Assembly (NCBI RefSeq): GCF_007988885.1
Contig: NZ_BJUZ01000001.1
Location: 992,001-1,056,000 of the forward strand
Length of the DNA stretch: 64,000 nucleotides
DNA from: Gluconobacter wancherniae NBRC 103581
GTDB taxonomy: Bacteria; Pseudomonadota; Alphaproteobacteria; Acetobacterales; Acetobacteraceae
Reading direction: 5' to 3'
How positions within the stretch are numbered: the first letter of the stretch is position 1; each line of letters begins with the position of its first letter. Below the pieces are notes generated by a model that saw only the letters and a program-made list of their open reading frames with translations, did no database searches and had not been told where the DNA came from. Positions 35,815-43,248 of this stretch are shown here, in pieces. Made by a program: the position numbers and the translations under genes.

Positions 35815-37092
35815 TTACAAACCCATCCACCCAGAGGTTGAGCCTGTTAGCGAAACGCGAGGGCGTTTGGCGCTCTCAGCCTTCGACTTCGGATCATTAA
35901 TCGCTACTGCCAGCATCCGGAAAGCATCCGCACCATGTGAGGCATCATCGTGCAGCGGCTTCTTGCTGAACTGTCCCGTCTGCTGGTCCACATCGTAGCG
36001 ATACCGTCGCAGCGCGTTCATGCCGTCCGCCGTCGCCTGCTCATCAAACCACACCCGAGGAAACAGGGTACGAGCCGCACTGATCCCCGCCACAATGGGT
36101 AACTGAGGCAGGACCGAGATTGGCATCGACCGTGCCCGCAACTGTGCAGCAATCGTTTTGCCGCCCGCTGATAACTGGCCCTGATTGGCATCATGCGGAA
36201 GGAAATGGCGCTCGTACCGATAGCCGCGCCGCTCCAGAAGGCCAACGTAATGATCAAGGCCCTCCATGCGGTTCTGATAAAAATCGATCACACGGATATC
36301 GAAGCCGATCTTCTGCCAGAACCAGATGCTGGTCATGTCTGACCAACCCAGATCCCAAGCCGTAAACACAGGCGCAGACGGATCATATTCCACATGGCAG
36401 ATGCGCTGCTCGTCTGTGGCCTGCCGTATCTCGTTCGCGTAGATCGCGCCCTCAAGAACCTGCTTTGGGTTGCCCTGCCAGACGTTCAGCCACGCGTCGT
36501 AATCCGTGGCTTTGAGTTGCTCCATTTCCTCGCGCAGGACAACAGGAAAGAACGGGTTCTGATCCCAGTTCACCTTTCGAACAATCGCATTGCGCGGCGG
36601 CCTCAAAACGAACCGACGATAGACCTCATCCTCAGCAAGCTCCGGATTAAAGCCAAGCCAGATCTCCGACCCTTCCTTACGGATCGTCGGAATGAGCACG
36701 TCGAGACTGCCCTTGGTGATCGTCTGCGCCTCTTCGATCCAGCAGCGGTCTATGCCTTCAATCGATTTGATCGACGCAATGTTGTGCCGCAGACCCGCAA
36801 AGATGAACTCGGTCCCGTTGCGACCAAGGATCGTCGTGTTTTGGACCGTGTAGAAACTGGCCAGAGCAGGGTTTCGCGCAATATGGTCTGCCAGAAGTGA
36901 GTGAACAGAGTCAGAAATGGACTTCTGAAATTCACGCGCGCACAAAACGCGGATCGGCTTCTCGGCGCCCTGTATCAGCAGAGCAAGCGCCATTCCCCAG
37001 GACTTGCCCGATCCTCGTCCACCATACGCAACCTTGTAGCGTGCAGGCTCAAACAAGAAGGCGAGGCTCTCAGGAAACTGAACCTCACTCAC
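35815..37092 (-). CDS. terL: terminase large subunit
   Basis: 425 residues. The ATPase half has Walker A (YGGRGSGKSWGMALA, about residue 25), Walker B with catalytic acids (DRCWIEEAQTI, about residue 120) and GFNPELAEDEVYRRF. The C-terminal nuclease half has FTAWDLGWSDMTSIWFW (first metal Asp) and DDASHGADAFRMLA (last acids). The set is typical of PBSX-type large terminases, which cut and pump the genome into proheads. The gene looks intact. Its start overlaps the small-subunit stop by 8 bases. Confidence 0.92.
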   Translation of the reverse strand: MSEVQFPESLAFLFEPARYKVAYGGRGSGKSWGMALALLIQGAEKPIRVLCAREFQKSISDSVHSLLADHIARNPALASFYTVQNTTILGRNGTEFIFAGLRHNIASIKSIEGIDRCWIEEAQTITKGSLDVLIPTIRKEGSEIWLGFNPELAEDEVYRRFVLRPPRNAIVRKVNWDQNPFFPVVLREEMEQLKATDYDAWLNVWQGNPKQVLEGAIYANEIRQATDEQRICHVEYDPSAPVFTAWDLGWSDMTSIWFWQKIGFDIRVIDFYQNRMEGLDHYVGLLERRGYRYERHFLPHDANQGQLSAGGKTIAAQLRARSMPISVLPQLPIVAGISAARTLFPRVWFDEQATADGMNALRRYRYDVDQQTGQFSKKPLHDDASHGADAFRMLAVAINDPKSKAESAKRPRVSLTGSTSGWMGL

Positions 37093-37411
37093 TCGGACGA
37101 ACCACGGTCACGACAAGGCCGAGCGGGGCGCCATCCTGTCCGCTGATCTCCACAGTCTCTTTGGCTTTACCCCATGCACGATCGAGCAGTGCATTCGCTG
37201 CGGAAACGCGAGCGCTTTCAGGAGAGACCGGACTGCCAGCAATTTCCGCAAGGGCTGTAATAGCTGTGACCGTGTGCGAGCGGGCGAGGGCTATGACTTC
37301 TCGAATATCTTTTGGAAGGCCTGAAGGATTGCCGCTTTGGCCTTTCTGAAACGGCCGACCAACCGGCATTTTCTTCCGCTGCTTACCGCTGTTGGCAGGG
37401 GGTTCTTTCAT
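37085..37411 (-). CDS. terS: terminase small subunit-like protein
   Basis: 108 residues. A basic N terminus with GRPFQKGQSGNPSGLPK (the DUF5681-like element often seen at the start of small terminases) is followed by a helical region (EVIALARSHTVTAITALAEI). It lies immediately upstream of terL on the same strand, overlapping by 8 bases. The ATG at 37411 lies 7 bases beyond a -10 box and has no ribosome binding site; an alternative ATG further in (MPVGRPF) is preceded by GGAAG. Confidence 0.7.
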   Translation of the reverse strand: MKEPPANSGKQRKKMPVGRPFQKGQSGNPSGLPKDIREVIALARSHTVTAITALAEIAGSPVSPESARVSAANALLDRAWGKAKETVEISGQDGAPLGLVVTVVRPSE

Positions 37412-37417
37412 AGGCCC

Positions 37418-37446
37418 AACCTATCATCAGACCCCGATCAGTACAA
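37418..37446 (-). promoter_or_regulatory. promoter with GCTTGTACTGA -35 element (terminase operon)
   Basis: TTGTAC (37441-37446) and TAGGTT (37418-37423) are 17 bases apart on the minus strand. This is the third copy of the GCTTGTACTGA context. The terS ATG at 37411 is 7 bases from the -10 box, matching the expected transcription start. Confidence 0.55.
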
Positions 37447-37528
37447 GCGGAAACCGGTAACATGATACCTCAAAACTCCCTTCGCCAGCCGTACCGGTGT
37501 TGGAGAATTATCCTCCGCTCAAGCAACG

Positions 37529-37672
37529 ATGAAGGGCGGTTTTGAAGCCGATTATGGCGTGGAAAGTCTGCGGATCGTATCGCCGAGTCCGGCGCGGAAT
37601 TTAGCGGGCGGACTGCACCAGATGGCCGATGCACTCCGGAAGAAGAAAACGCGGCAGGTCGAAGCCGCCTGA
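37529..37672 (+). CDS. possible small protein (47 aa) before a terminator
   Basis: A rightward frame starting MKGGFEADYGVESLRIVSPS and ending KKKTRQVEAA, directly before a strong terminator on the same strand. The composition is protein-like and basic at the end. No ribosome binding site is clear. It could instead be the untranslated body of a small RNA that ends at the terminator. Confidence 0.35.
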   Translation: MKGGFEADYGVESLRIVSPSPARNLAGGLHQMADALRKKKTRQVEAA

Positions 37673-37678
37673 CTATGG

Positions 37679-37701
37679 AGCCGCCCCCTAGGGCGGCTTT
37701 T
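37679..37701 (+). terminator. intrinsic terminator
   Basis: Arms AGCCGCCC and GGGCGGCT enclose a CCTA loop and are followed by TTTT on the plus strand. It separates the late (terminase) and early minus-strand regions and could also act in reverse on leftward transcripts. Confidence 0.8.
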
Positions 37702-37711
37702 GTAGTCTCCG

Positions 37712-38080
37712 TCAGTTTGGATACTGGCTCGGTCCCTCGAATTTTCCTGAAGAGCTTTCCGGCGGTGGCGGTGGGCGGCATCCATCTGGCGGAGGTAGCA
37801 GTCTACCATTGCTATCCATAGGCGGCGGCGGTGGCCGGTCCCGATCATTACCCATTCCTTGTGGTGGCTTGTGACCAAATCCACCTGGAGGCGGCCCGCA
37901 TCTGTGGTGGGCCTTGTCGCCTCCACGACGCTCATTTTTGTCTGTATCGGTGTATGCGGGGCTTGCGTTACTAAGGGTTGTATAAGTCTGGCCGTTATAA
38001 ACGGTCGTGCTCTGAGCCAAGAGTGGCAAAGGCGTGAAACTGACAGCCAAAATGGTTAAAGCTACAATGCGGTGGCTCAT
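37712..38080 (-). CDS. secreted proline-rich protein (122 aa)
   Basis: A Sec signal peptide (SHRIVALTILAVSFTPLPLLAQS) is followed by a short strand region (TTVYNGQTYTTLSN) and a long Pro/Gly/Asp-rich tail with PPPPP runs. Signal peptide and low complexity point to a periplasmic or secreted protein. I chose the ATG at 38080 because GGGAAG lies 6 bases upstream. It is boxed between a terminator and the early operon, so it is probably a lysogen-expressed cargo gene. Confidence 0.6.
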   Translation of the reverse strand: MSHRIVALTILAVSFTPLPLLAQSTTVYNGQTYTTLSNASPAYTDTDKNERRGGDKAHHRCGPPPGGFGHKPPQGMGNDRDRPPPPPMDSNGRLLPPPDGCRPPPPPESSSGKFEGPSQYPN

Positions 38081-38278
38081 AGACATCTTCCCAAGGTATG
38101 ATGCCTCACTCTTGAAATGCACTCTCTTGAATTGCCAGTAAGAAATGGCAACGGTGTGTTTCCTCTGCGGGTGTCGCTTCGCTGCGCGCTCGAACCCGCA
38201 ACCGCTGCACGTCCGCTCAAGGGTTCAAGAGCGAGTGGGTCATGGGTTCATCGCCAAAATAGCAATTTCCCACGGGCT

Positions 38279-38873
38279 TCAACCGAGTTCCTCCGCCCCG
38301 TTCGACAGCGCCTGTCTGGCCATCCGTGCAGAGCGAACAACAGCGGCGATTTCGGCATCGGTCGGCTTGGTGCGCTCGCGCTGCTCAGGGGGCGCTTCGA
38401 TCATCGCGAGCATGGCCTTGAGCGCGGAAACTTCGTCCCTGATCCGCTCGGCAAAGGGACGCAGGTGGGTGTACAGCTCTCCCGGCGCTGGCCAACGTGA
38501 TCCAACCGGGTAGCCATTCCGGTCCGACTGACGTGTCCAAACGGCTCTCCGGGTTCCATGCTCCGGCCGGAATGTCACCGCAGACCTCGAAAATCGCCTC
38601 GGTGAGTTCTCGGGACAGGTCAGCCGGGGCATTCGTGACCAGCTTCGTGAGTTTCATCAGCCACGAGGCCACAACAACCAGGTTCGGGGGCAGGCAAGCC
38701 CGCTCCGCATCGGCGAGCTGCTTGCGAACGGCCTGAACACGATCCGGCGTCAGATCGGACCGCCAGAGATACCCCTCGCGCTTGGCCTCGATCAGGACTT
38801 TGAGATCCCCGGAAGCTGGCGAGAAAGTTGGGGCGATGACGACGGCTGAGGGGCGTTGGGTTGCGATGCTCAT
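38279..38873 (-). pseudogene. early phage gene with a frameshift
   Basis: The frame from 38873 begins SIATQRPSAVVIAPTFSPAS and reads well to EVCGDIPAGAWNPESRLDT (about 38540). From about 38520 the plausible protein continues in another frame (WPAPGELYTHLRPFAERIRD, then EVSALKAMLAMIEA and MARQALSNGAEELG) to the stop at 38279. The first frame instead runs into low-quality sequence (SLCRADQGRSFRAQG). A one-base indel near 38500-38530 would explain this. Function unknown; it sits downstream of the replication gene. Confidence 0.5.
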
Positions 38874-38876
38874 GGC

Positions 38877-39692
38877 TCAAACTCCCTCGATGTCGGGCAC
38901 ACCAGCCCATGCGGCGTTGACGGCAATTCGGCGGTCAGAATGCGCAGTCCGCTGCGGGATTGGCTGCATGCCGTCCTCACGCCGAACCCAGTTCCGCCAG
39001 GTCGCGTTCCAGTCAGCTTTGCGGCCCTTAGGGTCAGGAACACCAACCCAATAATCCCGGAAAACTGCCGCCGTTCGCTCAGGATCGACGCCGTTGGACC
39101 GGGCAAACTCAGCCATCTCCGGCGATGGTCGCCAGTCAGCGGGGAGGCGACAGGCCCGTTTTGATTTTTCCGATTTCGGATTTTGCGCGCGCTCACTCGA
39201 ACGAAGTGAGAGTGTTCTTTCTGTATCTGCTTCTGCTTCTGTTTCTTGGTGTTTAAGGGGAGGGGTTGCGTTTGCGTTAAGGGAGGGGGTTAACCCCTCT
39301 GCGTCTTCACCCTTAACCTTGCGCTTTACCTTTCCGGTAATGTTGGGATTACCCCCTTTCTTACCGTTGGCAGCAGCTTCATCGCTGATGGCCTTATCCC
39401 TGACCATGCGGCGACTATAGATCGTACCATCGTCTGAGCGGCTGAAAACTCCGTTTTCTTCGAGTTCGGAGACGAGCTTCGATGCCTCTCGTTCAGAGCA
39501 TCCGAGCACAGCGGAGAGATGCCGCATGTTCGGCGAACGTCCATTCACCAGCAGGTGCCCGACCGGATCAGCGTCTGCCATCAGGCACAGCATTTCGATC
39601 CATGCGCCGCGTACTGCGAGCGAGCACATCCGCAGCGCCGGATCGCGTTGCCAGTCCTGCCACCAAAATTTTGCCCATCTGCGCGCACTCAT
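38877..39692 (-). CDS. phage replication protein (DUF1376/O-like)
   Basis: 271 residues. The N terminus has KFWWQDWQRDPALRMCSLAV followed by WIEMLCLMADADPVGHLLVN and a winged-helix segment (NMRHLSAVLGCSEREASKLV), as in phage replication-initiation proteins. A basic linker (GKVKRKVKGED) follows. The C terminus ends with RDYWVGVPDPKGRKADWNAT, typical of this family. Order in the early operon (after Cro and the resolvase) supports a role in DNA replication. Confidence 0.75.
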   Translation of the reverse strand: MSARRWAKFWWQDWQRDPALRMCSLAVRGAWIEMLCLMADADPVGHLLVNGRSPNMRHLSAVLGCSEREASKLVSELEENGVFSRSDDGTIYSRRMVRDKAISDEAAANGKKGGNPNITGKVKRKVKGEDAEGLTPSLNANATPPLKHQETEAEADTERTLSLRSSERAQNPKSEKSKRACRLPADWRPSPEMAEFARSNGVDPERTAAVFRDYWVGVPDPKGRKADWNATWRNWVRREDGMQPIPQRTAHSDRRIAVNAAWAGVPDIEGV

Positions 39693-40129
39693 GCCGCCAC
39701 CTCTGCACTCATAATTTCAGTGATCGTCACGACCGTCTTTTGCTCACACAGACGGCACTTCACGCCCCGCACTTCGAGCGTGAGATGCCTGGGTGCATCG
39801 TCCACGATGAATCCCAGACCGCGCTTGTTCTTCGTGCGCTGGCGAGCACCTTCCTTGCGGACATTGAGCAGTGCGGGCGTCGTCAGGCAATCCAGCAGAC
39901 GCTTGGCAGAACCCCACAGATTGTCCGTGTCTGGCGTGCCGACCGAGTGTCGTTCGATCAGGACATGCGCCCGCTCAAAGGGCAAAGACGGGCGCAGATG
40001 GTACGCTGCTGCAGCCACCTGTCTCTGCATCTGGTTCTTCTGACGAGCTGCCGTGAAATGACTGTAGCCGGTTGTGCGGTTCACGAGCGGGAACGGCGCG
40101 GGAAGGGTGAAGGAGATTGTCCGGGTCAT
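39689..40129 (-). CDS. RusA-like Holliday-junction resolvase
   Basis: 146 residues. The acidic metal-binding pattern of RusA is present: TPDTDNLWGSAKRLLDCLT around residue 75 (Asp, Asp and Lys) and GFIVDDAPRHLTLEV near residue 115 (two Asp). The start TISFTLPAPFPLVNRTTGYS also fits. RusA cuts four-way junctions during phage recombination and replication. A CxxC pair near the end (CRLCEQ) is extra. The ATG at 40129 follows the upstream stop directly. Confidence 0.75.
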   Translation of the reverse strand: MTRTISFTLPAPFPLVNRTTGYSHFTAARQKNQMQRQVAAAAYHLRPSLPFERAHVLIERHSVGTPDTDNLWGSAKRLLDCLTTPALLNVRKEGARQRTKNKRGLGFIVDDAPRHLTLEVRGVKCRLCEQKTVVTITEIMSAEVAA

Positions 40130-40130
40130 C

Positions 40131-40376
40131 TCACATCCCCAACGCACGGCGGTAGATATCAAGCAGCGTTTCCTGCTTGCGAAGGTGGATGATCTGCTTG
40201 ATGACTTTCACGTCGAAACCCGCAGATTTTGCTTCTGAGAAAATGTCCTTGATGTCCCCTGAGAGGGCCTTGCGCTCTTCCTCCAGGCGCTCAACCCGCT
40301 CGATGATGGAACGTAGACGATCCGCCGCGATGCCGCCCGTTGCGGCGCTGTTGTGGCCTGTCATGTCTTGGGTCAT
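40131..40376 (-). CDS. DUF2312 / GapR-like DNA-binding protein
   Basis: 81 residues. ADRLRSIIERVERLEEERKA and DIFSEAKSAGFDVKVIKQII are the hallmark of DUF2312, the alphaproteobacterial GapR family that binds overtwisted DNA and aids topoisomerases ahead of forks. Its place in the phage early operon between resolvase and methylase genes suggests help in phage replication. It overlaps the upstream gene by four bases. Confidence 0.85.
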   Translation of the reverse strand: MTQDMTGHNSAATGGIAADRLRSIIERVERLEEERKALSGDIKDIFSEAKSAGFDVKVIKQIIHLRKQETLLDIYRRALGM

Positions 40377-40981
40377 AGCGCCATCTCCGAAATGCAGGTT
40401 GCAGGGGCATGAACACGGCCGCCGATCTGTTCAGCGAGAGCATCAGCGATGCCCTGATACGTCGTACTTCTGAGTTTCCAGCGGTCTTCCGATGGGGGCA
40501 GGAGATGCACCCGCGCTACACGCCCTTCCACGACGTCAGTCGGAACCAGCGGAGCAACATTTTCCAGCCAGAGGCATGTTGCCTTCGTCTCGCCGTGGCC
40601 GAACATCCACGGCTGAATGATCTGGTCGGGCTTGCGCCACATAGTGGACATGATGCTCACCGGATTTTCGATGACCTTTTTTGGAATGGAGCATCGCGCC
40701 AGCATCATGAAGAATGACACCGAAGCCTGCTGCCGCCCATCAAGACGCTTCGCAGCAAAGTGTCGTGCCCCACTGACAGACAGATCGGTGCAAGGCGGAT
40801 GCGCGATCAACAGATCCCACGGGTAATCCAGAACGTCCCGCACATCGCCCTTGTAATGAGGTCCAGGCTTCTCGGTAGGGAGCAGGTCACAGGACATCGC
40901 GTCATGTCCGCGCTCGAGAAATGCATCCCTGACAACGCCACTGTATTCACAGGCAACCAGGACACTGAGTTTCCGCGTCAT
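40373..40981 (-). CDS. DNA cytosine methyltransferase-like protein
   Basis: 202 residues. The start LSVLVACEYSGVVRDAFLER resembles the SAM-binding first motif of C5-methylases, and LLIAHPPCTDLSVSGARHF carries the PPC catalytic loop. FGHGETKATCLWLENVAPL follows as in phage DNA-cytosine-methylase-like proteins. It is shorter than full C5 enzymes and has no clear target-recognition domain, so it may be a stand-alone phage variant or act with a partner. No cognate nuclease is nearby. Confidence 0.65.
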   Translation of the reverse strand: MTRKLSVLVACEYSGVVRDAFLERGHDAMSCDLLPTEKPGPHYKGDVRDVLDYPWDLLIAHPPCTDLSVSGARHFAAKRLDGRQQASVSFFMMLARCSIPKKVIENPVSIMSTMWRKPDQIIQPWMFGHGETKATCLWLENVAPLVPTDVVEGRVARVHLLPPSEDRWKLRSTTYQGIADALAEQIGGRVHAPATCISEMAL

Positions 40982-41196
40982 CGGTTCTGTCCCTTCATCG
41001 GGCGGATCGTTTCAATCACCGCATATCCGAGGGCATTCAGCACCCGATTGCGTGAATCTGTGCGGCCATTATTTACGGCCTGGGAAATGTCAGACTGGTT
41101 GATGCGGAGATTACGGGCGAGGGCATGCTGACCCCCCGCCATCTCGACCGCATCTGCAACGATTGATTTCGCTTCTGTAATCGGCAGGTCGCTCAT
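40978..41196 (-). CDS. small HTH protein (YdaS/Cro-like)
   Basis: 72 residues. The segment EMAGGQHALARNLRINQSDI followed by SQAVNNGR fits the helix-turn-helix of YdaS-type regulators. The rest ends in IRPMKGQNR. It is in the middle of the early operon, so it may tune early or late gene expression. It overlaps the methylase gene by four bases. Confidence 0.65.
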   Translation of the reverse strand: MSDLPITEAKSIVADAVEMAGGQHALARNLRINQSDISQAVNNGRTDSRNRVLNALGYAVIETIRPMKGQNR

Positions 41197-41215
41197 CGCC
41201 CGTCTCCCATTTCCG

Positions 41216-41644
41216 CTATGCGGCGTTCGAGCCGGTCCGCGACGGCTGTGAACCGGTCGGCAAGGCGCTTAAGGGCAATGGCGGCACGGATCGCATATTC
41301 TGCTCTCCATCGGAGGCAGTGGATGCGCAGGCGCAGGTATCCTGTGCGCATAATTCATCCCATTCATGGCTTAGGGCGCGATAGACGGCGGCTTTGTGCT
41401 CTGCCTGTCTCGCTGCGCGCTCCAGATTGCTTCGATATGCCTCGACCAGCCGCAGATATACGTAGGCCGGAATACGCTCCCACTCGCCGTAAAACAGGCT
41501 CTTCGCCTGACGTTCAGTGAGCTTAAGAAGGCGCGCAAGGCGATGAGTTGTCTCTTTGACGCCAAGGCCTTGGCCGAACGTCTCAGAGATGGTTCGGGCC
41601 ATAGACTGGGCGCTATGCGTCACACTCTCAGGTGAGGGCATCAT
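41216..41644 (-). CDS. phage hypothetical protein (142 aa)
   Basis: Starts MMPSPESVTHSAQSMARTIS. A helical middle RLARLLKLTERQAKSLFYGE looks like a degenerate helix-turn-helix. The C-terminal third is Ser/Thr/Pro-rich and disordered. The ATG at 41644 fits the early-operon direction. No function known. Confidence 0.55.
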   Translation of the reverse strand: MMPSPESVTHSAQSMARTISETFGQGLGVKETTHRLARLLKLTERQAKSLFYGEWERIPAYVYLRLVEAYRSNLERAARQAEHKAAVYRALSHEWDELCAQDTCACASTASDGEQNMRSVPPLPLSALPTGSQPSRTGSNAA

Positions 41645-41739
41645 GCACTTTTCCAATCTGGCGGAATTCTTTCCAAAAATTTTGGACACGGCTGACTCCA
41701 TTCTTCGTCATGTCACTGAGCGAAGAACGGAGAACAGCG

Positions 41740-41919
41740 ATGGAGGATATGTCGCCCCAGACACCACAGCTTGAACAAGACCTGGACGACCCGGTACTGG
41801 CCCGCGGCCTGATCCTGCAGGCGCGGATATGGGCAACTCTGCATCGTGGCATGTGCCAGGAGGTGAGGGACCACATCGCGCTTCGCGTTGCTGAGGAACT
41901 GGGGGCGAGCATCGGGTGA
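41740..41919 (+). CDS. possible small protein (59 aa) inside the early region
   Basis: A rightward frame beginning MEDMSPQTPQLEQDLDDPVL and rich in helix-forming residues (IWATLHRGMCQEVRDHIALR). GGAGA lies just upstream of the ATG at 41740. It lies in a 275-base gap between two leftward genes and is read against them, which lowers confidence. Confidence 0.45.
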   Translation: MEDMSPQTPQLEQDLDDPVLARGLILQARIWATLHRGMCQEVRDHIALRVAEELGASIG

Positions 41920-42240
41920 CTACCGAAGATGCGCCGGGAACGGGGTGCTTCCCATGAATGCGCCCCACGTCACGGAATGACCGACCGGCTTCACCTCCGC
42001 AGAAAGTTGAGATTTCTGACGAGCAGATATGGTCGTATGACTGTTTTGCGCCCCGCGAATGCGCGCGCCCTGATCCCGGTCGGATTTCAGGGTGTAGCGT
42101 GCAATTGCGCTCTGAATGACGGTCAGGGCCGTATCAGCAGGCAGCCCCAGCTTTACCGATAGATCTGAGCGGGGAACGCCGGAACGGACAAGCATTTTGA
42201 GTTTGGCTTGGCGTTCGGATGTCCAGAGAACTCCACCCAT
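41920..42240 (-). CDS. phage protein with HTH-like N terminus (106 aa)
   Basis: WTSERQAKLKMLVRSGVPRS followed by DLSVKLGLPADTALTV has the look of a GcrA-like or resolvase-type helix-turn-helix. The C-terminal half is basic and unstructured. Its ATG overlaps the stop of the upstream 58-residue gene (TGATG). Confidence 0.6.
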   Translation of the reverse strand: MGGVLWTSERQAKLKMLVRSGVPRSDLSVKLGLPADTALTVIQSAIARYTLKSDRDQGARIRGAQNSHTTISARQKSQLSAEVKPVGHSVTWGAFMGSTPFPAHLR

Positions 42241-42416
42241 CACTTGGCCCTCACTTGCATGACCTTACGGCCTGAAATGGACATCTCGCGCGTCTGCAAG
42301 TCATCAGAAAGTGCAGCGCGTGTAAGCGAGATCCTCGCACCCGGAGCAGGGACGTATTTGCCCTCTGCGTCCGAATACAGTGCAATTGTTGTCCATGTTT
42401 TGGGGAGGTTAGGCAT
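42240..42416 (-). CDS. small phage protein (58 aa)
   Basis: Translation gives MPNLPKTWTTIALYSDAEGK and ends SISGRKVMQVRAK. GGGAGG lies 8 bases before the ATG, and both ends overlap neighbouring genes (the start overlaps the upstream stop region, the stop overlaps the next ATG), which strongly supports expression. Predicted beta-rich. Function unknown. Confidence 0.6.
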   Translation of the reverse strand: MPNLPKTWTTIALYSDAEGKYVPAPGARISLTRAALSDDLQTREMSISGRKVMQVRAK

Positions 42417-42942
42417 CGCCGCTTCCTCCCTTCACGGAAGTATCGGCGCTATCGTCATTGCGGGGGTCGGCGGCAACCGAGTCCCCGCTTTCACCATCTG
42501 CCACTACAGAGGATGAACTGGAATGAGCGAAATTAGCCCCGACAGAGCCCTGAGAGATATCGCTGCAGGCATTGACGAGATCAGAGCCAGCGAAGCCCCG
42601 GTCATCTTCGCTGACCTCGTTATAGGTCAAGGTCAGGGAGCAGACGGCATTGTGAATGTGACTGTGGGCCAGTCGGTATATCTTCCCGCCGACGGGAATA
42701 CTGCTCGGCACATAGGAAAGGCTGCCGCCCACCTCCGGCTCACTCCGACCGCTGCGAGAAACCTGATCAATGCTCTCAAGTCCGTCTTGGCTCTCAAAGA
42801 GAGGGGAAGCGCCCCGACCCACTAAGTAGTCTTCAATCTCTTTCGCCATGGAGATGACTTCAGATGCGGCCGTGAAACCGGTCAGCCGGCCAGAAAGCTC
42901 CATGGCAGTAGATAGTGCGTAGCGGCGAGTTTCCTCAGACAT
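42409..42942 (-). CDS. early phage protein (177 aa)
   Basis: An N-terminal helical part (EETRRYALSTAMELSGRLTG) is followed by a long acidic, Ser/Asp-rich tail (SSSSVVADGESGDSVAADPR). It is the first gene after cro. The strongly acidic tail recalls DNA-mimic or protein-binding phage factors, but this is speculation. It overlaps cro by eight bases. Confidence 0.55.
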   Translation of the reverse strand: MSEETRRYALSTAMELSGRLTGFTAASEVISMAKEIEDYLVGRGASPLFESQDGLESIDQVSRSGRSEPEVGGSLSYVPSSIPVGGKIYRLAHSHIHNAVCSLTLTYNEVSEDDRGFAGSDLVNACSDISQGSVGANFAHSSSSSVVADGESGDSVAADPRNDDSADTSVKGGSGDA

Positions 42943-43165
42943 GAGCCGCCTCCTTCCGCTTGGTGCGGGTGGGGAGGGGCGGAAGGCAGGCCTTCAGCAG
43001 CTCATCAAGAGAGATGCCTGTGACATCTGCGATTGCAGGAACCCGGCTTGCCGGGATGCTTCCCTTGCGCTTCCACGATTGAACAGTGGAGGGCGAAAGG
43101 CCGAGCTTGCGAGCGAGTGGGCGTGTGCCCCCATGCTCCTCGATGAGGACGAGCGCTTTGGTCAT
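42935..43165 (-). CDS. Cro-like repressor
   Basis: 76 residues. TKALVLIEEHGGTRPLARKL then GLSPSTVQSWKRKGSIPASR form a clear helix-turn-helix of the Cro/YdaS kind, ending ISLDELLKA. It is divergent from the CI-like gene, and its start codon lies on the edge of an operator half-site. It should start the lytic programme of the leftward early operon. Confidence 0.8.
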   Translation of the reverse strand: MTKALVLIEEHGGTRPLARKLGLSPSTVQSWKRKGSIPASRVPAIADVTGISLDELLKACLPPLPTRTKRKEAAHV

Positions 43166-43238
43166 GTGCGATATGTGCGACGTATTCACACAAAAAACAA
43201 CGACTATTTCGCACATACATGTGCGTGCTTTTCGCACA
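43165..43238. promoter_or_regulatory. CI/Cro operator region
   Basis: Five TGTGCGA-type half-sites occur: TGTGCGA at 43165 and 43174, TCGCACA at 43209, TGTGCGT at 43220 and TCGCACA at 43232. The 43209-43226 pair makes a dyad (CGCACAT-AC-ATGTGCG). They occupy the divergent promoter between cro and the repressor gene. The same half-site reappears before the antirepressor gene at 45389-45459. Confidence 0.75.
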
Positions 43239-43248
43239 TAGTAACGGA

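Noticed and set aside
35136-35900. 254-codon rightward frame opposite the portal gene
   Set aside because: It overlaps the conserved N-terminal half of the portal on the other strand and the end of terL. It has no start signal or recognisable motif.
40373-40981. Restriction-modification system around the methylase-like gene
   Set aside because: No nuclease or specificity gene lies nearby. The neighbours are replication, resolvase and HTH genes, so a stand-alone phage methylase is more likely.
42523-42825. Rightward 100-codon frame within the early region
   Set aside because: It is antisense to the 177-residue early gene, whose operon overlaps support it, so this is treated as a shadow.
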